This document shows, one piece after another, positions 1 through 6,403 of a stretch of DNA of 6,403 bases. Source of the DNA: Promethearchaeota archaeon (GTDB taxonomy: Archaea; Asgardarchaeota; Lokiarchaeia; Sigyniarchaeales; Promethearchaeaceae); assembly GCA_014729055.1 (NCBI GenBank), contig WJKO01000562.1, forward strand, positions 1 through 6,403. Direction: 5' to 3'. The position numbers were made by a program, and so were the translations under genes. The notes beneath the pieces were generated by a model. The model saw only the letters and a list, made by a program, of their open reading frames with translations, was not told the DNA's origin and did not search any database. Position 1 is the stretch's first letter. Each line of letters starts with the position of its first letter.

Positions 1-60
1 GAAATAGATAGCTATCTCCCGACCAAACGCTTAGTTTCCAAACATTTCGGGCGTGATTAA
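1..60 (+). CDS. 3' end of an upstream gene (partial, product unknown)
   Basis: The first plus-strand frame is open from base 1 to a TAA at 58-60 and reads EIDSYLPTKRLVSKHFGRD. The other two plus frames meet a stop within the first dozen bases. The residue mix looks like a normal soluble protein C-terminus, but 19 codons are too few to identify a family. It runs in the same direction as the next gene, about 80-90 bases away, so the two could be co-transcribed. If the next gene is a C-glycoside deglycosidase beta-type subunit, its usual neighbour, a TIM-barrel sugar isomerase-like catalytic subunit, would be a natural candidate for this fragment. That is inference only. A chance open frame of this length is also possible in AT-rich DNA. 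Confidence 0.45.
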   Translation, partial: EIDSYLPTKRLVSKHFGRD

Positions 61-82
61 TAACTCTGTACACCGATTTCTC

Positions 83-90
83 TTTATACA
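83..90 (+). promoter_or_regulatory. Possible archaeal box A for the small deglycosidase-beta-like gene
   Basis: TTTATACA differs at one position from the archaeal box A consensus TTTAWATA. A transcript starting about 26 bases downstream would carry a leader of roughly 30 bases before the gene's start. The site lies in the gap after the upstream partial gene, so it could make the downstream gene independent of it. The AT-rich background makes chance matches common, so this is weak. Confidence 0.28.
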
Positions 91-148
91 AAGTTATTAT
101 AATAAGGAAACAATAACTAGAAACTAGAAAAACCAAGAAGTGAAAAAA

Positions 149-598
149 ATGTCTTATGTTCCTAAATATATTTTAAAGAGAGTAGTCCCCAAAGATGGTT
201 TATTTAACATAGATGTTAGCGGAGATGGAAATATCGACGGATTTGCAATCAAATACGTTAATGTCCTCACTCCGATTGAACTTCCTGAAAATATGCAAGC
301 AGATGATCTCAAAGACCAGTTTGTAGGTGCTTGGATTGATGAAGAAAAATATACATTAGAACAATTAAATCTTCATTATAATGGAAAGACTTATTCCTTA
401 AATGATATTGATTCTCTAATGGGCACAACAATTCCAGTAGGAGGTATTGTATACATTTTGGCTAATAAAAGCGGGGGATTACACGCTGGAAAACATATTA
501 TTAAACTTGCAACGCAATACCAAGGCACAGAGAACAAATATGAACTCAAACGAGATTTATATAAAGACGGCAAGTGTCAACCTCTTCCAGAAAAATAA
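149..598 (+). CDS. C-glycoside deglycosidase beta subunit-like (DUF6379-type) small protein
   Basis: A 149-residue soluble protein with no signal peptide or membrane segment. The pattern is that of the small beta subunit of bacterial C-glycoside deglycosidases: an N-terminal PKYIL strand; a middle segment ending in NGKTYSLNDID (residues 78-88), which matches the family's habitual NGKTYTLDEME-like stretch; then a Gly/Val strand and KSGGLHAGKHIIKL (about 107-120), matching the family's PGGL-x-PGEH turn. In that family the beta subunit is a small beta-rich protein that pairs with a TIM-barrel alpha subunit related to sugar isomerases. The beta subunit itself is not expected to be catalytic. Recognition is from memory of the family pattern, not an alignment. 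Two starts are possible after the in-frame stop at 125-127: GTG at 140 and ATG at 149. I prefer ATG 149, because AGAAGTGA just upstream is a degenerate ribosome-binding sequence and homologues start just before the PKYI-like strand. With GTG the protein is 152 residues. No partner gene lies downstream; the partial gene upstream is the only adjacent candidate. Confidence 0.55.
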   Translation: MSYVPKYILKRVVPKDGLFNIDVSGDGNIDGFAIKYVNVLTPIELPENMQADDLKDQFVGAWIDEEKYTLEQLNLHYNGKTYSLNDIDSLMGTTIPVGGIVYILANKSGGLHAGKHIIKLATQYQGTENKYELKRDLYKDGKCQPLPEK

Positions 599-601
599 TT
601 G

Positions 602-631
602 AATGAGGTGTCATTAATCTTTATTTTTTTA
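602..631 (+). terminator. Small hairpin plus T-tract after the deglycosidase-beta-like gene
   Basis: AATGA (602-606) and TCATT (611-615) form a perfect 5-bp stem around a GGTG loop. A T-rich run follows (about 618-630, including seven consecutive Ts). The position, immediately after the stop at 596-598 and before the next promoter, fits a terminator. In archaea the T-rich run alone can terminate transcription. The stem is short and AT-rich, so the hairpin may be incidental. GAATGA at 601-606 could alternatively pair with TCATTC at 632-637. Confidence 0.45.
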
Positions 632-646
632 TCATTCATTCTCATT

Positions 647-661
647 AAAGAAATTTAAATA
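647..661 (+). promoter_or_regulatory. Archaeal BRE/box A promoter giving a leaderless methylase mRNA
   Basis: TTTAAATA (654-661) is a perfect match to the archaeal box A consensus TTTAWATA. It is preceded by purine-rich AAAGAAA (647-653), as expected of a BRE. The box centre is about 27 bases before the ATG at 685, the typical distance from box A to the transcription start, so the mRNA should begin at or within a base or two of the start codon. No Shine-Dalgarno sequence precedes that ATG, which agrees. The in-frame stop at 646-648 and lack of other starts leave no alternative upstream start. Confidence 0.6.
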
Positions 662-684
662 AATCCATAGAGTGTGTATTTAAA

Positions 685-3450
685 ATGCCAGATGCCTTTA
701 GTTATTCGACATTCTTCGAAGAGTATTCTAAATGGAAACGAAAAATTCGTAAAAAAATCTCTAATTGGGATTTACCTAAGGTAATTGAAATATTTGGAAC
801 TGCTCTCTTAGGTGTTTTTAAAGACCAATTCTTACCCAAAAAAATCAATCAAGACAAAAAGTCTAAACTGAGTGATATTTTAAAGAATTATAGCTCAGAA
901 ATAATTGTGGATTCTTTCATTTTTGAATTATTCTTAAAAAAACTCTATAAAAACATTAAAAACATTAAGAACAATGAGATTTCAGAATTCTTCGCTTGTG
1001 TTTTCTCTTGGAATAAGCATTTTCCACGCTTAAAACGAGAATTCCAAAAAACATTGTTGAATAAATTCACCTTAACCTCTGATTTCTTATTAAACCATAA
1101 ATCCAACAAGATTTCACCTTTCGTTTTTTCGTATATAGCTGAGAAAATGCTCTATACTGATGATAAAATAGAACAGCCCGATAGTGGTACCTTTTTTACA
1201 CCAGAATCTAACATAAAACTTATTTGCTATAATGTCCTATTACATTATTTTCAAAACAATACAGATTTTGATAAGAAAACACTTATTACCTTAGTTTCGG
1301 GGTTAGCTAGTGAAAAAAGTGGTCGTACAACAAAAAAAAGTAATTTAAATAGCATTTTTGATTCTTTAAAAGGTTTGAAAGTATTAGATCCCGCTTGTGG
1401 AACAGGCAAATTTTTATTGGAAATGTGTGAAGATCTATTAAATTTACACTTTATTTTGCAAGATTCTGCAGGAGTAGTTCAAAATATCAATAGTATTATC
1501 AGCAAAATATTATCTATTTTACATGGAATTGATATTAATCCGTCAATTATTTTCAAATGTAAATTTCTATTATTGATGAAAGTCCTGCAATTATATTTAA
1601 CATATAGCGAAAATCTTTCAAACGATGAATTAGAAGACAGACACTATCTTAATATAAATTCGGTTAATGATTTTGTACATTTAATCAATTCAAATATTTT
1701 AATTGCTGACTTTATATGGCCTCAACTATTTTCAAGAGACTTTGAGACTCGAAAATATGATATTATCATTGGTAATCCTCCTTTCGTAAGACAAGAGAAC
1801 ATTAAACCCAGCGGTATCGCAGAGGTTAAATTTATCTCACAAAATCCGAAGGATGAAAAGGAAAATCTGAATTCTAATTACAGGGACTCGATTCATGATT
1901 ATTTTACACAATTATATCAAGGAAAAAGCAAAATTAGTAAACGTTCCGATATATACATATATTTTTTCTATATGGGATTACTGAAACTTAAACAAAAAGG
2001 GATTTTAGCACTTATAACTTCAAATAGCTGGCTCAACATTGGATTTGGATTTAGATTCCAGGAGTATATCTTAAAGCACACATTAATAAAAGCAATTACA
2101 ATCTATAATGTCAAGACATTCAAGTCCGTTGATATCAATACGATTACTACCTATCTCGTATCTCCTTGTCTCAGCTATCTAAGAGACAAGAAAGAGAAAC
2201 AATCATTAAGTAAAAAAGTCAAGAAGAGCAACCTTGTCCGTTTTATTAACATCTACGATGATGCATATACATTACTTGAAGCGGGAAATTACCACAAGAT
2301 CTTTCAAGACATACATCAATATGATGAAAAATTTGAAAATATCAGTATAAAAGAGTTTAAACAACCATCTTGCAGAATAAGAGTTATTAATCAACTTCTA
2401 TTAGAACATTTTGGATATAAAGATGAATCTTCACTTCATTATAATGGCACTCGGTGGGAAAACCTATTTTTTATGGCACCTATTTCAGTATTTAATATAT
2501 TGAATCTTTTAGGAGGTAAATTGGCACGGTTAGTGGATATTGTGGATATAAAAAGGGGTATAACAACTGGCATCAATAAATTTTTCATTTTAAAGCATAT
2601 CCAACCTGGTAAAGACAAGAATTCTAACATAATAAGAGTCCGGAATGGTTTCAATGACGTGTTTGATATCGAAAGTAAATTTCTAATTCCCATACTAAAT
2701 ACACCAAAGCTTGTTGAATCTCCAGTGATGAACAAGAAAGAGTTGACTCAATCACTTCTATATATACCAGATAGATTTTCCCGGCAAGAATTGAGGAATT
2801 ATAATGTATTTGACTACATTACTTATGGTGAAAATCTAAAATTAAAACATCCAAAAGGAACAAGGAAGAATAAAAAATTAATCGGAGTGCAGAACGTACC
2901 TTCGCTACGAAATAAGGATAAATGGTATTCATTAAAGGTGAATAAGACGAATTTATATGCCGATTTATATATACAAAAAATTTACAATGATATATATAAG
3001 TTCTACATTAATTCACACCGCGTAGACCCGTTAAAACTGCTAGCATTGAATAATTTTTATGCCATCAAATTAAAACATAACAGTAATGAAAATATGCAAT
3101 GTCTTCTGGGTTCTCTTCTATCATTCTTGTTTCCATTGTCGATTGAACTTAGTGCGAGAAGAACTTTTGGAGGGGGCGCACTAGATACAGCGACCTTTGA
3201 TATCGGAAATATTATTGTATTAGATCCAAAATTATTGAGTAAAAAAGTTAAGCAAGATATTAGTATTGAAGTAGATAAACTAATCCATAAACAATTTGAA
3301 GCAGTAACTCATAAAAAGTGGAAGAAACAAACACAAAATCTCAATGCGTTAATAATAAGAGCATTAAATTTAGATGGAATTAATCTGCAAAGTATGTATC
3401 AAACCTTAGAAGAATTAATTACACAGCGTTTGTCCAAAGCAAAAACATAA
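685..3450 (+). CDS. N6-adenine DNA methyltransferase, Eco57I/type IIG-like class, without visible nuclease domain
   Basis: This 921-residue protein should transfer a methyl group from S-adenosylmethionine to adenine N6 in a specific DNA sequence. Motifs in order: motif X-like SGTFFTPE (167-174); motif I VLDPACGTGKF (233-243, SAM binding); acidic motif II GIDINP (281-286); motif III-like NILIADF (337-343); catalytic motif IV NPPF (364-367); and DIYIYFFYMGLLKLKQKGILALITSNSWL (422-450), the region following motif IV in Eco57I-class enzymes. The order X-I-IV followed by a recognition region is the gamma arrangement. Target recognition probably starts near LARLVDIVDIKRGITTGINKFFIL (613-636) and includes R742...W747-Y748 and the typical GGGALD segment (829-834). 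The first 165 residues are Lys-rich and apparently helical, and I find no PD-(D/E)XK, so it looks like a methylase rather than a complete type IIG restriction-modification enzyme. A separate nuclease could lie outside the window, but none is adjacent. ATG 685 is the only start after the in-frame stop at 646-648. The neighbouring radical SAM gene converges on it. Confidence 0.9.
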   Translation: MPDAFSYSTFFEEYSKWKRKIRKKISNWDLPKVIEIFGTALLGVFKDQFLPKKINQDKKSKLSDILKNYSSEIIVDSFIFELFLKKLYKNIKNIKNNEISEFFACVFSWNKHFPRLKREFQKTLLNKFTLTSDFLLNHKSNKISPFVFSYIAEKMLYTDDKIEQPDSGTFFTPESNIKLICYNVLLHYFQNNTDFDKKTLITLVSGLASEKSGRTTKKSNLNSIFDSLKGLKVLDPACGTGKFLLEMCEDLLNLHFILQDSAGVVQNINSIISKILSILHGIDINPSIIFKCKFLLLMKVLQLYLTYSENLSNDELEDRHYLNINSVNDFVHLINSNILIADFIWPQLFSRDFETRKYDIIIGNPPFVRQENIKPSGIAEVKFISQNPKDEKENLNSNYRDSIHDYFTQLYQGKSKISKRSDIYIYFFYMGLLKLKQKGILALITSNSWLNIGFGFRFQEYILKHTLIKAITIYNVKTFKSVDINTITTYLVSPCLSYLRDKKEKQSLSKKVKKSNLVRFINIYDDAYTLLEAGNYHKIFQDIHQYDEKFENISIKEFKQPSCRIRVINQLLLEHFGYKDESSLHYNGTRWENLFFMAPISVFNILNLLGGKLARLVDIVDIKRGITTGINKFFILKHIQPGKDKNSNIIRVRNGFNDVFDIESKFLIPILNTPKLVESPVMNKKELTQSLLYIPDRFSRQELRNYNVFDYITYGENLKLKHPKGTRKNKKLIGVQNVPSLRNKDKWYSLKVNKTNLYADLYIQKIYNDIYKFYINSHRVDPLKLLALNNFYAIKLKHNSNENMQCLLGSLLSFLFPLSIELSARRTFGGGALDTATFDIGNIIVLDPKLLSKKVKQDISIEVDKLIHKQFEAVTHKKWKKQTQNLNALIIRALNLDGINLQSMYQTLEELITQRLSKAKT

Positions 3451-3458
3451 GGTGGTTC

Positions 3459-3479
3459 TCAGCGTTTTAAATACGCTGA
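3459..3479. terminator. Inverted repeat at the convergent methylase/radical SAM gene ends
   Basis: TCAGCGT (3459-3465) and ACGCTGA (3473-3479) form a perfect 7-bp stem with a 7-base TTTAAAT loop. The repeat starts 8 bases after the methylase stop and covers the last four codons and stop of the opposite-strand gene. Being symmetric, it could act for both transcripts. No T-run follows directly on the plus strand; on the minus strand a run of five Ts lies about 15 bases beyond. It is therefore a candidate bidirectional end or mRNA-stabilising hairpin rather than a textbook terminator. Confidence 0.4.
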
Positions 3480-4771
3480 TAATTTACGGAATCTTGCAAA
3501 CCTTCGACTTTAAATAGACTCTCTTTATTAATCAATTTCTCGATCGCTTCTAACTTAATACCTCTGAAGAAATGAGGTTGTAATAAATCTAGTTCCTTAT
3601 TAGAACTCAAAGATATTTCAGGATATACTTTAGAAGCATGGATCTCATTTTGGAATATATATTCGGTTAATTGCATACATTCGTATAATCTAAAAATAAA
3701 ATTGATGCCAACAGAGCTCGGCTTATAAATTCTAAAGAATTGAATTGCTTTCGCTATTGATTGGAGTTTTTCTCCAGGAAATCCTACCATTAAGTCGATT
3801 GCAATTTTTATTTCATATTTGTTACAATACTGAATTATTTTCTCAACATCTTGATAATTATAACTTGTATTTTCTTGTTCTTTTTCATCGCTAACGACTG
3901 AAAGCGTAATTAGATAGGCGTTACTTTTCATTAATAGGGCAAAAAGTTCTTCGTCATAGGTATTTGGAACCATATATAGAGCCCATCTAAAATCATTTCT
4001 TTCTTTTTTCTCTCTTTTTATCCACGCAATCAATTCACGGAGGAATTTCTTACAATGTTTTAGACTTTGGTTAAATTCACTATCACATAAATGGAAATGT
4101 CCGTATCCTTTCTCCACTAAATCGGCAATTTCACCTATGACATTCTTTGGATCCTTAAAATATAGACGTTTATTAGCTTCAACACAGTAACTGCATTTAT
4201 TTTTGCATCCCTTTTGTGTCTCAAATCCCACAATGCCATCTTCTTCTAAATACTGATTGTAATCAATATTGGTTGTTCGCTTGTACACAACATCCCTATC
4301 AAGTCCAAGATCCCAACCATTTATGAGTTTATAATCAATATTCTTAATGCCTCTATTTTCTATATCTTCAAGTAATTTCACAATGGCTCTCTCCCCTGGA
4401 CCAATAATACCAAAATCTGCCTTAAGGTATTTTAATATTTTTTTGGGAGCGATACTGTAACCTATACCACCTAATACAATAGGGATTTGAAATATCTTGG
4501 TTATATCTACAATTTTTTTGATTTTCGATAGAAAATACTCGTTATTGTAGAATAAGACAGAATCTACATTTCTTATCGTAATTCCAATAAGGTCGTAATT
4601 CTGTTTATTCAGCAGATTCTGGATTTCTGCTAATGGATCATCACAAAAACAAAGATCTAAAATTTCAACTTCATAATTCTTTTCTTTAAGTGATATAAAA
4701 AGATATTCTAAACCGAGAGGAATAACCGGTGGTTTTTGGAACCGATTAGGATTTACAAGAAGAACTTTCAT
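3467..4771 (-). CDS. Cobalamin-binding (class B-type) radical SAM protein, substrate unknown
   Basis: This 434-residue protein has two domains. The N-terminal part (about 1-140) is a B12-binding-like Rossmann fold: MKVLLVNPN, PLGLEYL (18-24), LIGITIRNVD (61-70), VLGGIGYSIAP (99-109) and GIIGPGERAIVKLLEDI (121-137). The usual DxHxxG motif is absent; many B12 radical SAM enzymes lack it and bind cobalamin without a protein histidine ligand. The radical SAM part (about 180-360) carries the canonical CxxxCxxC cluster motif C189-x3-C193-x2-C196, which ligates a [4Fe-4S] cluster that cleaves S-adenosylmethionine. DLMVGFPGE (326-334) is the family's late glycine/proline loop. The short C-terminal tail (about 365-434) has no SPASM-like cysteine cluster. 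Members of this class methylate unactivated carbon or phosphorus or rearrange rings, in lipids, cofactors, antibiotics or tRNA; nothing here fixes the substrate. The start is ATG at 4769-4771, without a clear Shine-Dalgarno sequence. The gene converges with the methylase and diverges from the NAD salvage gene, so it is probably a single-gene unit. Confidence 0.88.
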   Translation of the reverse strand: MKVLLVNPNRFQKPPVIPLGLEYLFISLKEKNYEVEILDLCFCDDPLAEIQNLLNKQNYDLIGITIRNVDSVLFYNNEYFLSKIKKIVDITKIFQIPIVLGGIGYSIAPKKILKYLKADFGIIGPGERAIVKLLEDIENRGIKNIDYKLINGWDLGLDRDVVYKRTTNIDYNQYLEEDGIVGFETQKGCKNKCSYCVEANKRLYFKDPKNVIGEIADLVEKGYGHFHLCDSEFNQSLKHCKKFLRELIAWIKREKKERNDFRWALYMVPNTYDEELFALLMKSNAYLITLSVVSDEKEQENTSYNYQDVEKIIQYCNKYEIKIAIDLMVGFPGEKLQSIAKAIQFFRIYKPSSVGINFIFRLYECMQLTEYIFQNEIHASKVYPEISLSSNKELDLLQPHFFRGIKLEAIEKLINKESLFKVEGLQDSVNYQRI

Positions 4772-4831
4772 AATCTTATAGAAGCATTAAATTTATGACT
4801 TAAAAAAAATATTTTCTTAGATGAATTAAAC
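4772..4831. promoter_or_regulatory. 60-bp divergent promoter region between radical SAM and NAPRT genes
   Basis: Both neighbouring genes start outward from this 60-base AT-rich stretch, so it must hold promoters for both unless transcription enters from elsewhere. For the plus strand, CTTAAAAA (4799-4806) matches box A at 6 of 8 positions and ends 25 bases before the ATG at 4832, close to the spacing seen at the methylase gene, suggesting a leaderless mRNA. For the minus strand the choice is unclear: the palindrome TAAATTTA (4788-4795) lies rather close to the start, and TTTTAAGT (4798-4805) is better spaced but a poor match. The two candidates overlap, so divergent transcription may be coupled or competitive. 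Confidence 0.4.
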
Positions 4832-6343
4832 ATGGAAAAAGACCTATCTGATTATGTTCTGCTGACGGATTATTATGAATTTTCTATGGCTAATGGGTAT
4901 ATTTTAGCGGGGGATATTGCACATGAACAAGCTGTATTTGACTATTTCTTTCGATCTATCCCTTTTAACGGTAGTTATGCTATTCTCGCGGGCACAGAAA
5001 ACCTTTTAGATATTTTATCGAATTTCAAATTTACTGATGAGATAATAGAATACCTTCAAAACTATGATCTAAGCGACCAATTCTTAGATTACTTGAGTAA
5101 CATGGAGAACCAAATTACAGTCCGTGGTATTGACGAAGGGAGAGTTGTGTTTGCGAATGAACCTTTATTGCAAGTTCAAGGACCTTTAGTACAATGCCAG
5201 TTGCTTGAAACATTTTTATTGAATTCAACAAATTTCCCCACTCTATGTGCAACTAAAGCAAATAGAATGTGGTTAACAAGTGGAAAACAACCTATATTAG
5301 AATTTGGTGCAAGAAGAGCACAAGGACCGAATGGTGCCAATCTCGCAACTTATGCTGCTATGATAGGAGGATGTTCGGGCACTTCAAATGTTATGGCTGC
5401 AAGAGAGATGGGAATTAAAGCATTAGGGACTCAAGCACATAGTTGGATTATGAGTTTTAACTCAGAATATGAAGCGTTTAAACAATACATAGATATTTAT
5501 CCCGATTCTTCTATTTTATTAGTAGATACATATGATACGCTGAAATCCGGTGTTCCAAATGCAATCAAAATTGGGAAATATTTACGAGAGCGAGGTCATG
5601 ATCTAAAAAGCATCCGATTAGATAGTGGAGATTTGGCCAGTTTAAGTAAAGAAGCTCGAATAATGCTTGATGAAGCGGGATTTAAGGACACAAAGATAAT
5701 CGTATCCAGTGATATCGATGAATATAAAATATCTTCAATCCAAGAACGAGGCGGAAAGGTTGATATTTGGGGAATAGGCACAAAACTCGCAACCGCTTAT
5801 GAAGATCCTGCTTTGAATGGAGTTTATAAGTTAACTGAAATCTCCAATGATCCCCGAATAAAAGTATCTGGAGATTATAAAAAGATAAGTATTCCGGGCA
5901 TTAAAACCCTAATTCGTTTTTATGTGAAAGAAAATGGCAATTCTCGCATGGTTCGAGATGTAGTTTTCCTAAAATCTGAACTGGATTCAATGAATCTTCT
6001 TGATCACGAAGTGGAACATAAAATAACAGACAATAATCCATTCGGGGACGATTTTTATGAGCCCTATCCAGAAAATCAGCAGGATTTTGATTCCATTGTT
6101 GAAACTACGAATGCAACACAACATGAATCGATGTTATCGGTGTTGTTTAAAGACGGAAAAAGAACACGTAAAAAACATTCTTGGGAAGATGCGAGAGAAA
6201 ACATGGAATCTGACATAGCAAAACTACCTAAAAAATACAAGAACATTAAAAAACCAGTGATATATCCGATTCTAATTTCTGAGGAATTAAAAGACTTAAG
6301 AAAATCGCTAATTGGGAAATATGAAAAAATGGAGCTAAAATAA
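4832..6343 (+). CDS. pncB: Nicotinate phosphoribosyltransferase (NAPRT, EC 6.3.4.21)
   Basis: The enzyme joins nicotinate to 5-phosphoribosyl-1-pyrophosphate, with ATP hydrolysis, to give nicotinate mononucleotide, the first step of NAD salvage by the Preiss-Handler route in the cytoplasm. Recognised landmarks in this 503-residue protein are the N-terminal LLTDYYEFSMANGY (10-23); VRGIDEGRVVFANEPLLQV (97-115); EFGARRAQGPNGA (157-169); GTQAHSW (199-205), whose H203 matches the histidine phosphorylated during ATP coupling; IRLDSGDL (261-268), contacting the phosphoribosyl group; SSDIDEY (292-298); and WGIGTKLATAYEDPALNGVYKL (313-334). Length and motifs suit the long bacterial-type NAPRT group of about 480-500 residues. 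The C-terminal part past residue 400 is charged and Lys-rich, without recognisable extra domains. ATG 4832 is the first usable start after an in-frame TGA at 4796-4798. Transcription is divergent from the radical SAM gene and convergent with the partial gene at the window end, only 4 bases away. Confidence 0.94.
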   Translation: MEKDLSDYVLLTDYYEFSMANGYILAGDIAHEQAVFDYFFRSIPFNGSYAILAGTENLLDILSNFKFTDEIIEYLQNYDLSDQFLDYLSNMENQITVRGIDEGRVVFANEPLLQVQGPLVQCQLLETFLLNSTNFPTLCATKANRMWLTSGKQPILEFGARRAQGPNGANLATYAAMIGGCSGTSNVMAAREMGIKALGTQAHSWIMSFNSEYEAFKQYIDIYPDSSILLVDTYDTLKSGVPNAIKIGKYLRERGHDLKSIRLDSGDLASLSKEARIMLDEAGFKDTKIIVSSDIDEYKISSIQERGGKVDIWGIGTKLATAYEDPALNGVYKLTEISNDPRIKVSGDYKKISIPGIKTLIRFYVKENGNSRMVRDVVFLKSELDSMNLLDHEVEHKITDNNPFGDDFYEPYPENQQDFDSIVETTNATQHESMLSVLFKDGKRTRKKHSWEDARENMESDIAKLPKKYKNIKKPVIYPILISEELKDLRKSLIGKYEKMELK

Positions 6344-6347
6344 GAAA

Positions 6348-6403
6348 TTAAGATTTCATTCGTTGAACATACATTTCAGTTATCTTTTCAAATACTTTAT
6401 CCA
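6348..6403 (-). CDS. 3' end of a minus-strand gene (partial, product unknown)
   Basis: One minus-strand frame is open from the window edge to a TAA at 6350-6348, reading DKVFEKITEMYVQRMKS. The other two minus frames close within eight codons of the edge. The sequence looks like a charged helical C-terminus. It is too short to identify. It would converge on the NAPRT gene with 4 bases between the stops, a tight arrangement similar to the 16-base gap between the methylase and radical SAM genes. A chance open frame cannot be excluded. Confidence 0.45.
   Translation of the reverse strand, partial: DKVFEKITEMYVQRMKS

Noticed and set aside
7..16. Palindrome GATAGCTATC
   Set aside because: It lies in the probable coding end of the upstream gene, and a 10-base palindrome without context is weak evidence of a site.
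115..128. Tandem heptamer AACTAGA x2 before the first complete gene
   Set aside because: Only two copies in AT-rich DNA, with no third copy or symmetry; probably chance rather than an operator.
391..573. Minus-strand 60-codon open frame inside the small deglycosidase-beta-like gene
   Set aside because: It lies wholly within a better-supported gene on the other strand and its translation shows no family pattern.
2439..2735. Minus-strand 98-codon open frame inside the methylase
   Set aside because: It overlaps the recognition region of a clearly real methylase and has no recognisable domain or promoter.
685..4771. Methylase plus radical SAM gene as a new DNA-modification defence system
   Set aside because: The genes are convergent and separated by a hairpin, so they are not an operon; the window gives no functional link between them.
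4821..4829. Two-codon frame ATG AAT TAA just before the NAPRT start
   Set aside because: If the mRNA is leaderless this lies upstream of the transcript, and two codons give no evidence of a regulatory leader peptide.
5596..5781. Minus-strand 61-codon open frame inside NAPRT
   Set aside because: It is antisense to the conserved IRLDSGDL to WGIGTK core; an open frame is expected by chance there.
6344..6357. GAAAT-TAAG-ATTTC inverted repeat just after the NAPRT stop
   Set aside because: A 5-bp stem that is almost all A-T with no T-run after it; too weak to call a terminator, though its position is suggestive.

Overview
The window is AT-rich (roughly one third G+C by eye) with four complete protein genes, probable fragments of two more at its edges, and short intergenic gaps. 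It looks archaeal. The start codons lack clear Shine-Dalgarno sequences. At least one gene has a perfect archaeal box A (TTTAAATA) about 27 bp before its only possible ATG, as expected for a leaderless mRNA. Proteins are rich in Lys, Ile and Asn. An AT-rich archaeon, for example an Asgard (Lokiarchaeia-like) lineage, is a reasonable guess, but no marker gene proves it.

Layout. Bases 1-60 hold a probable 3' end of a plus-strand gene. Bases 149-598 encode a small protein resembling the beta (small) subunit of C-glycoside deglycosidases (DUF6379-type). A small hairpin plus T-tract follows, then a strong box A. Bases 685-3450 encode a 921-residue gamma-type N6-adenine DNA methyltransferase of the Eco57I/type IIG class, with target-recognition region but no recognisable nuclease domain. 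It converges on a minus-strand cobalamin-binding radical SAM gene (3467-4771); a 7-bp-stem inverted repeat lies at the junction. A 60-bp divergent region separates that gene from nicotinate phosphoribosyltransferase (4832-6343), the NAD salvage enzyme. The last 56 bases look like the 3' end of another minus-strand gene.

The genes do not form one evident pathway: sugar or glycoside metabolism, DNA modification, a radical methyltransferase-type enzyme of unknown substrate, and NAD salvage. Gene orientation alternates, so most units are probably transcribed separately. The points most worth following are the nuclease-less methylase with its leaderless promoter, the deglycosidase-beta-like protein whose catalytic partner may lie just upstream, and the uncharacterised B12-type radical SAM protein. 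I see no CRISPR array, tRNA, rRNA, transposase or clear new defence system.
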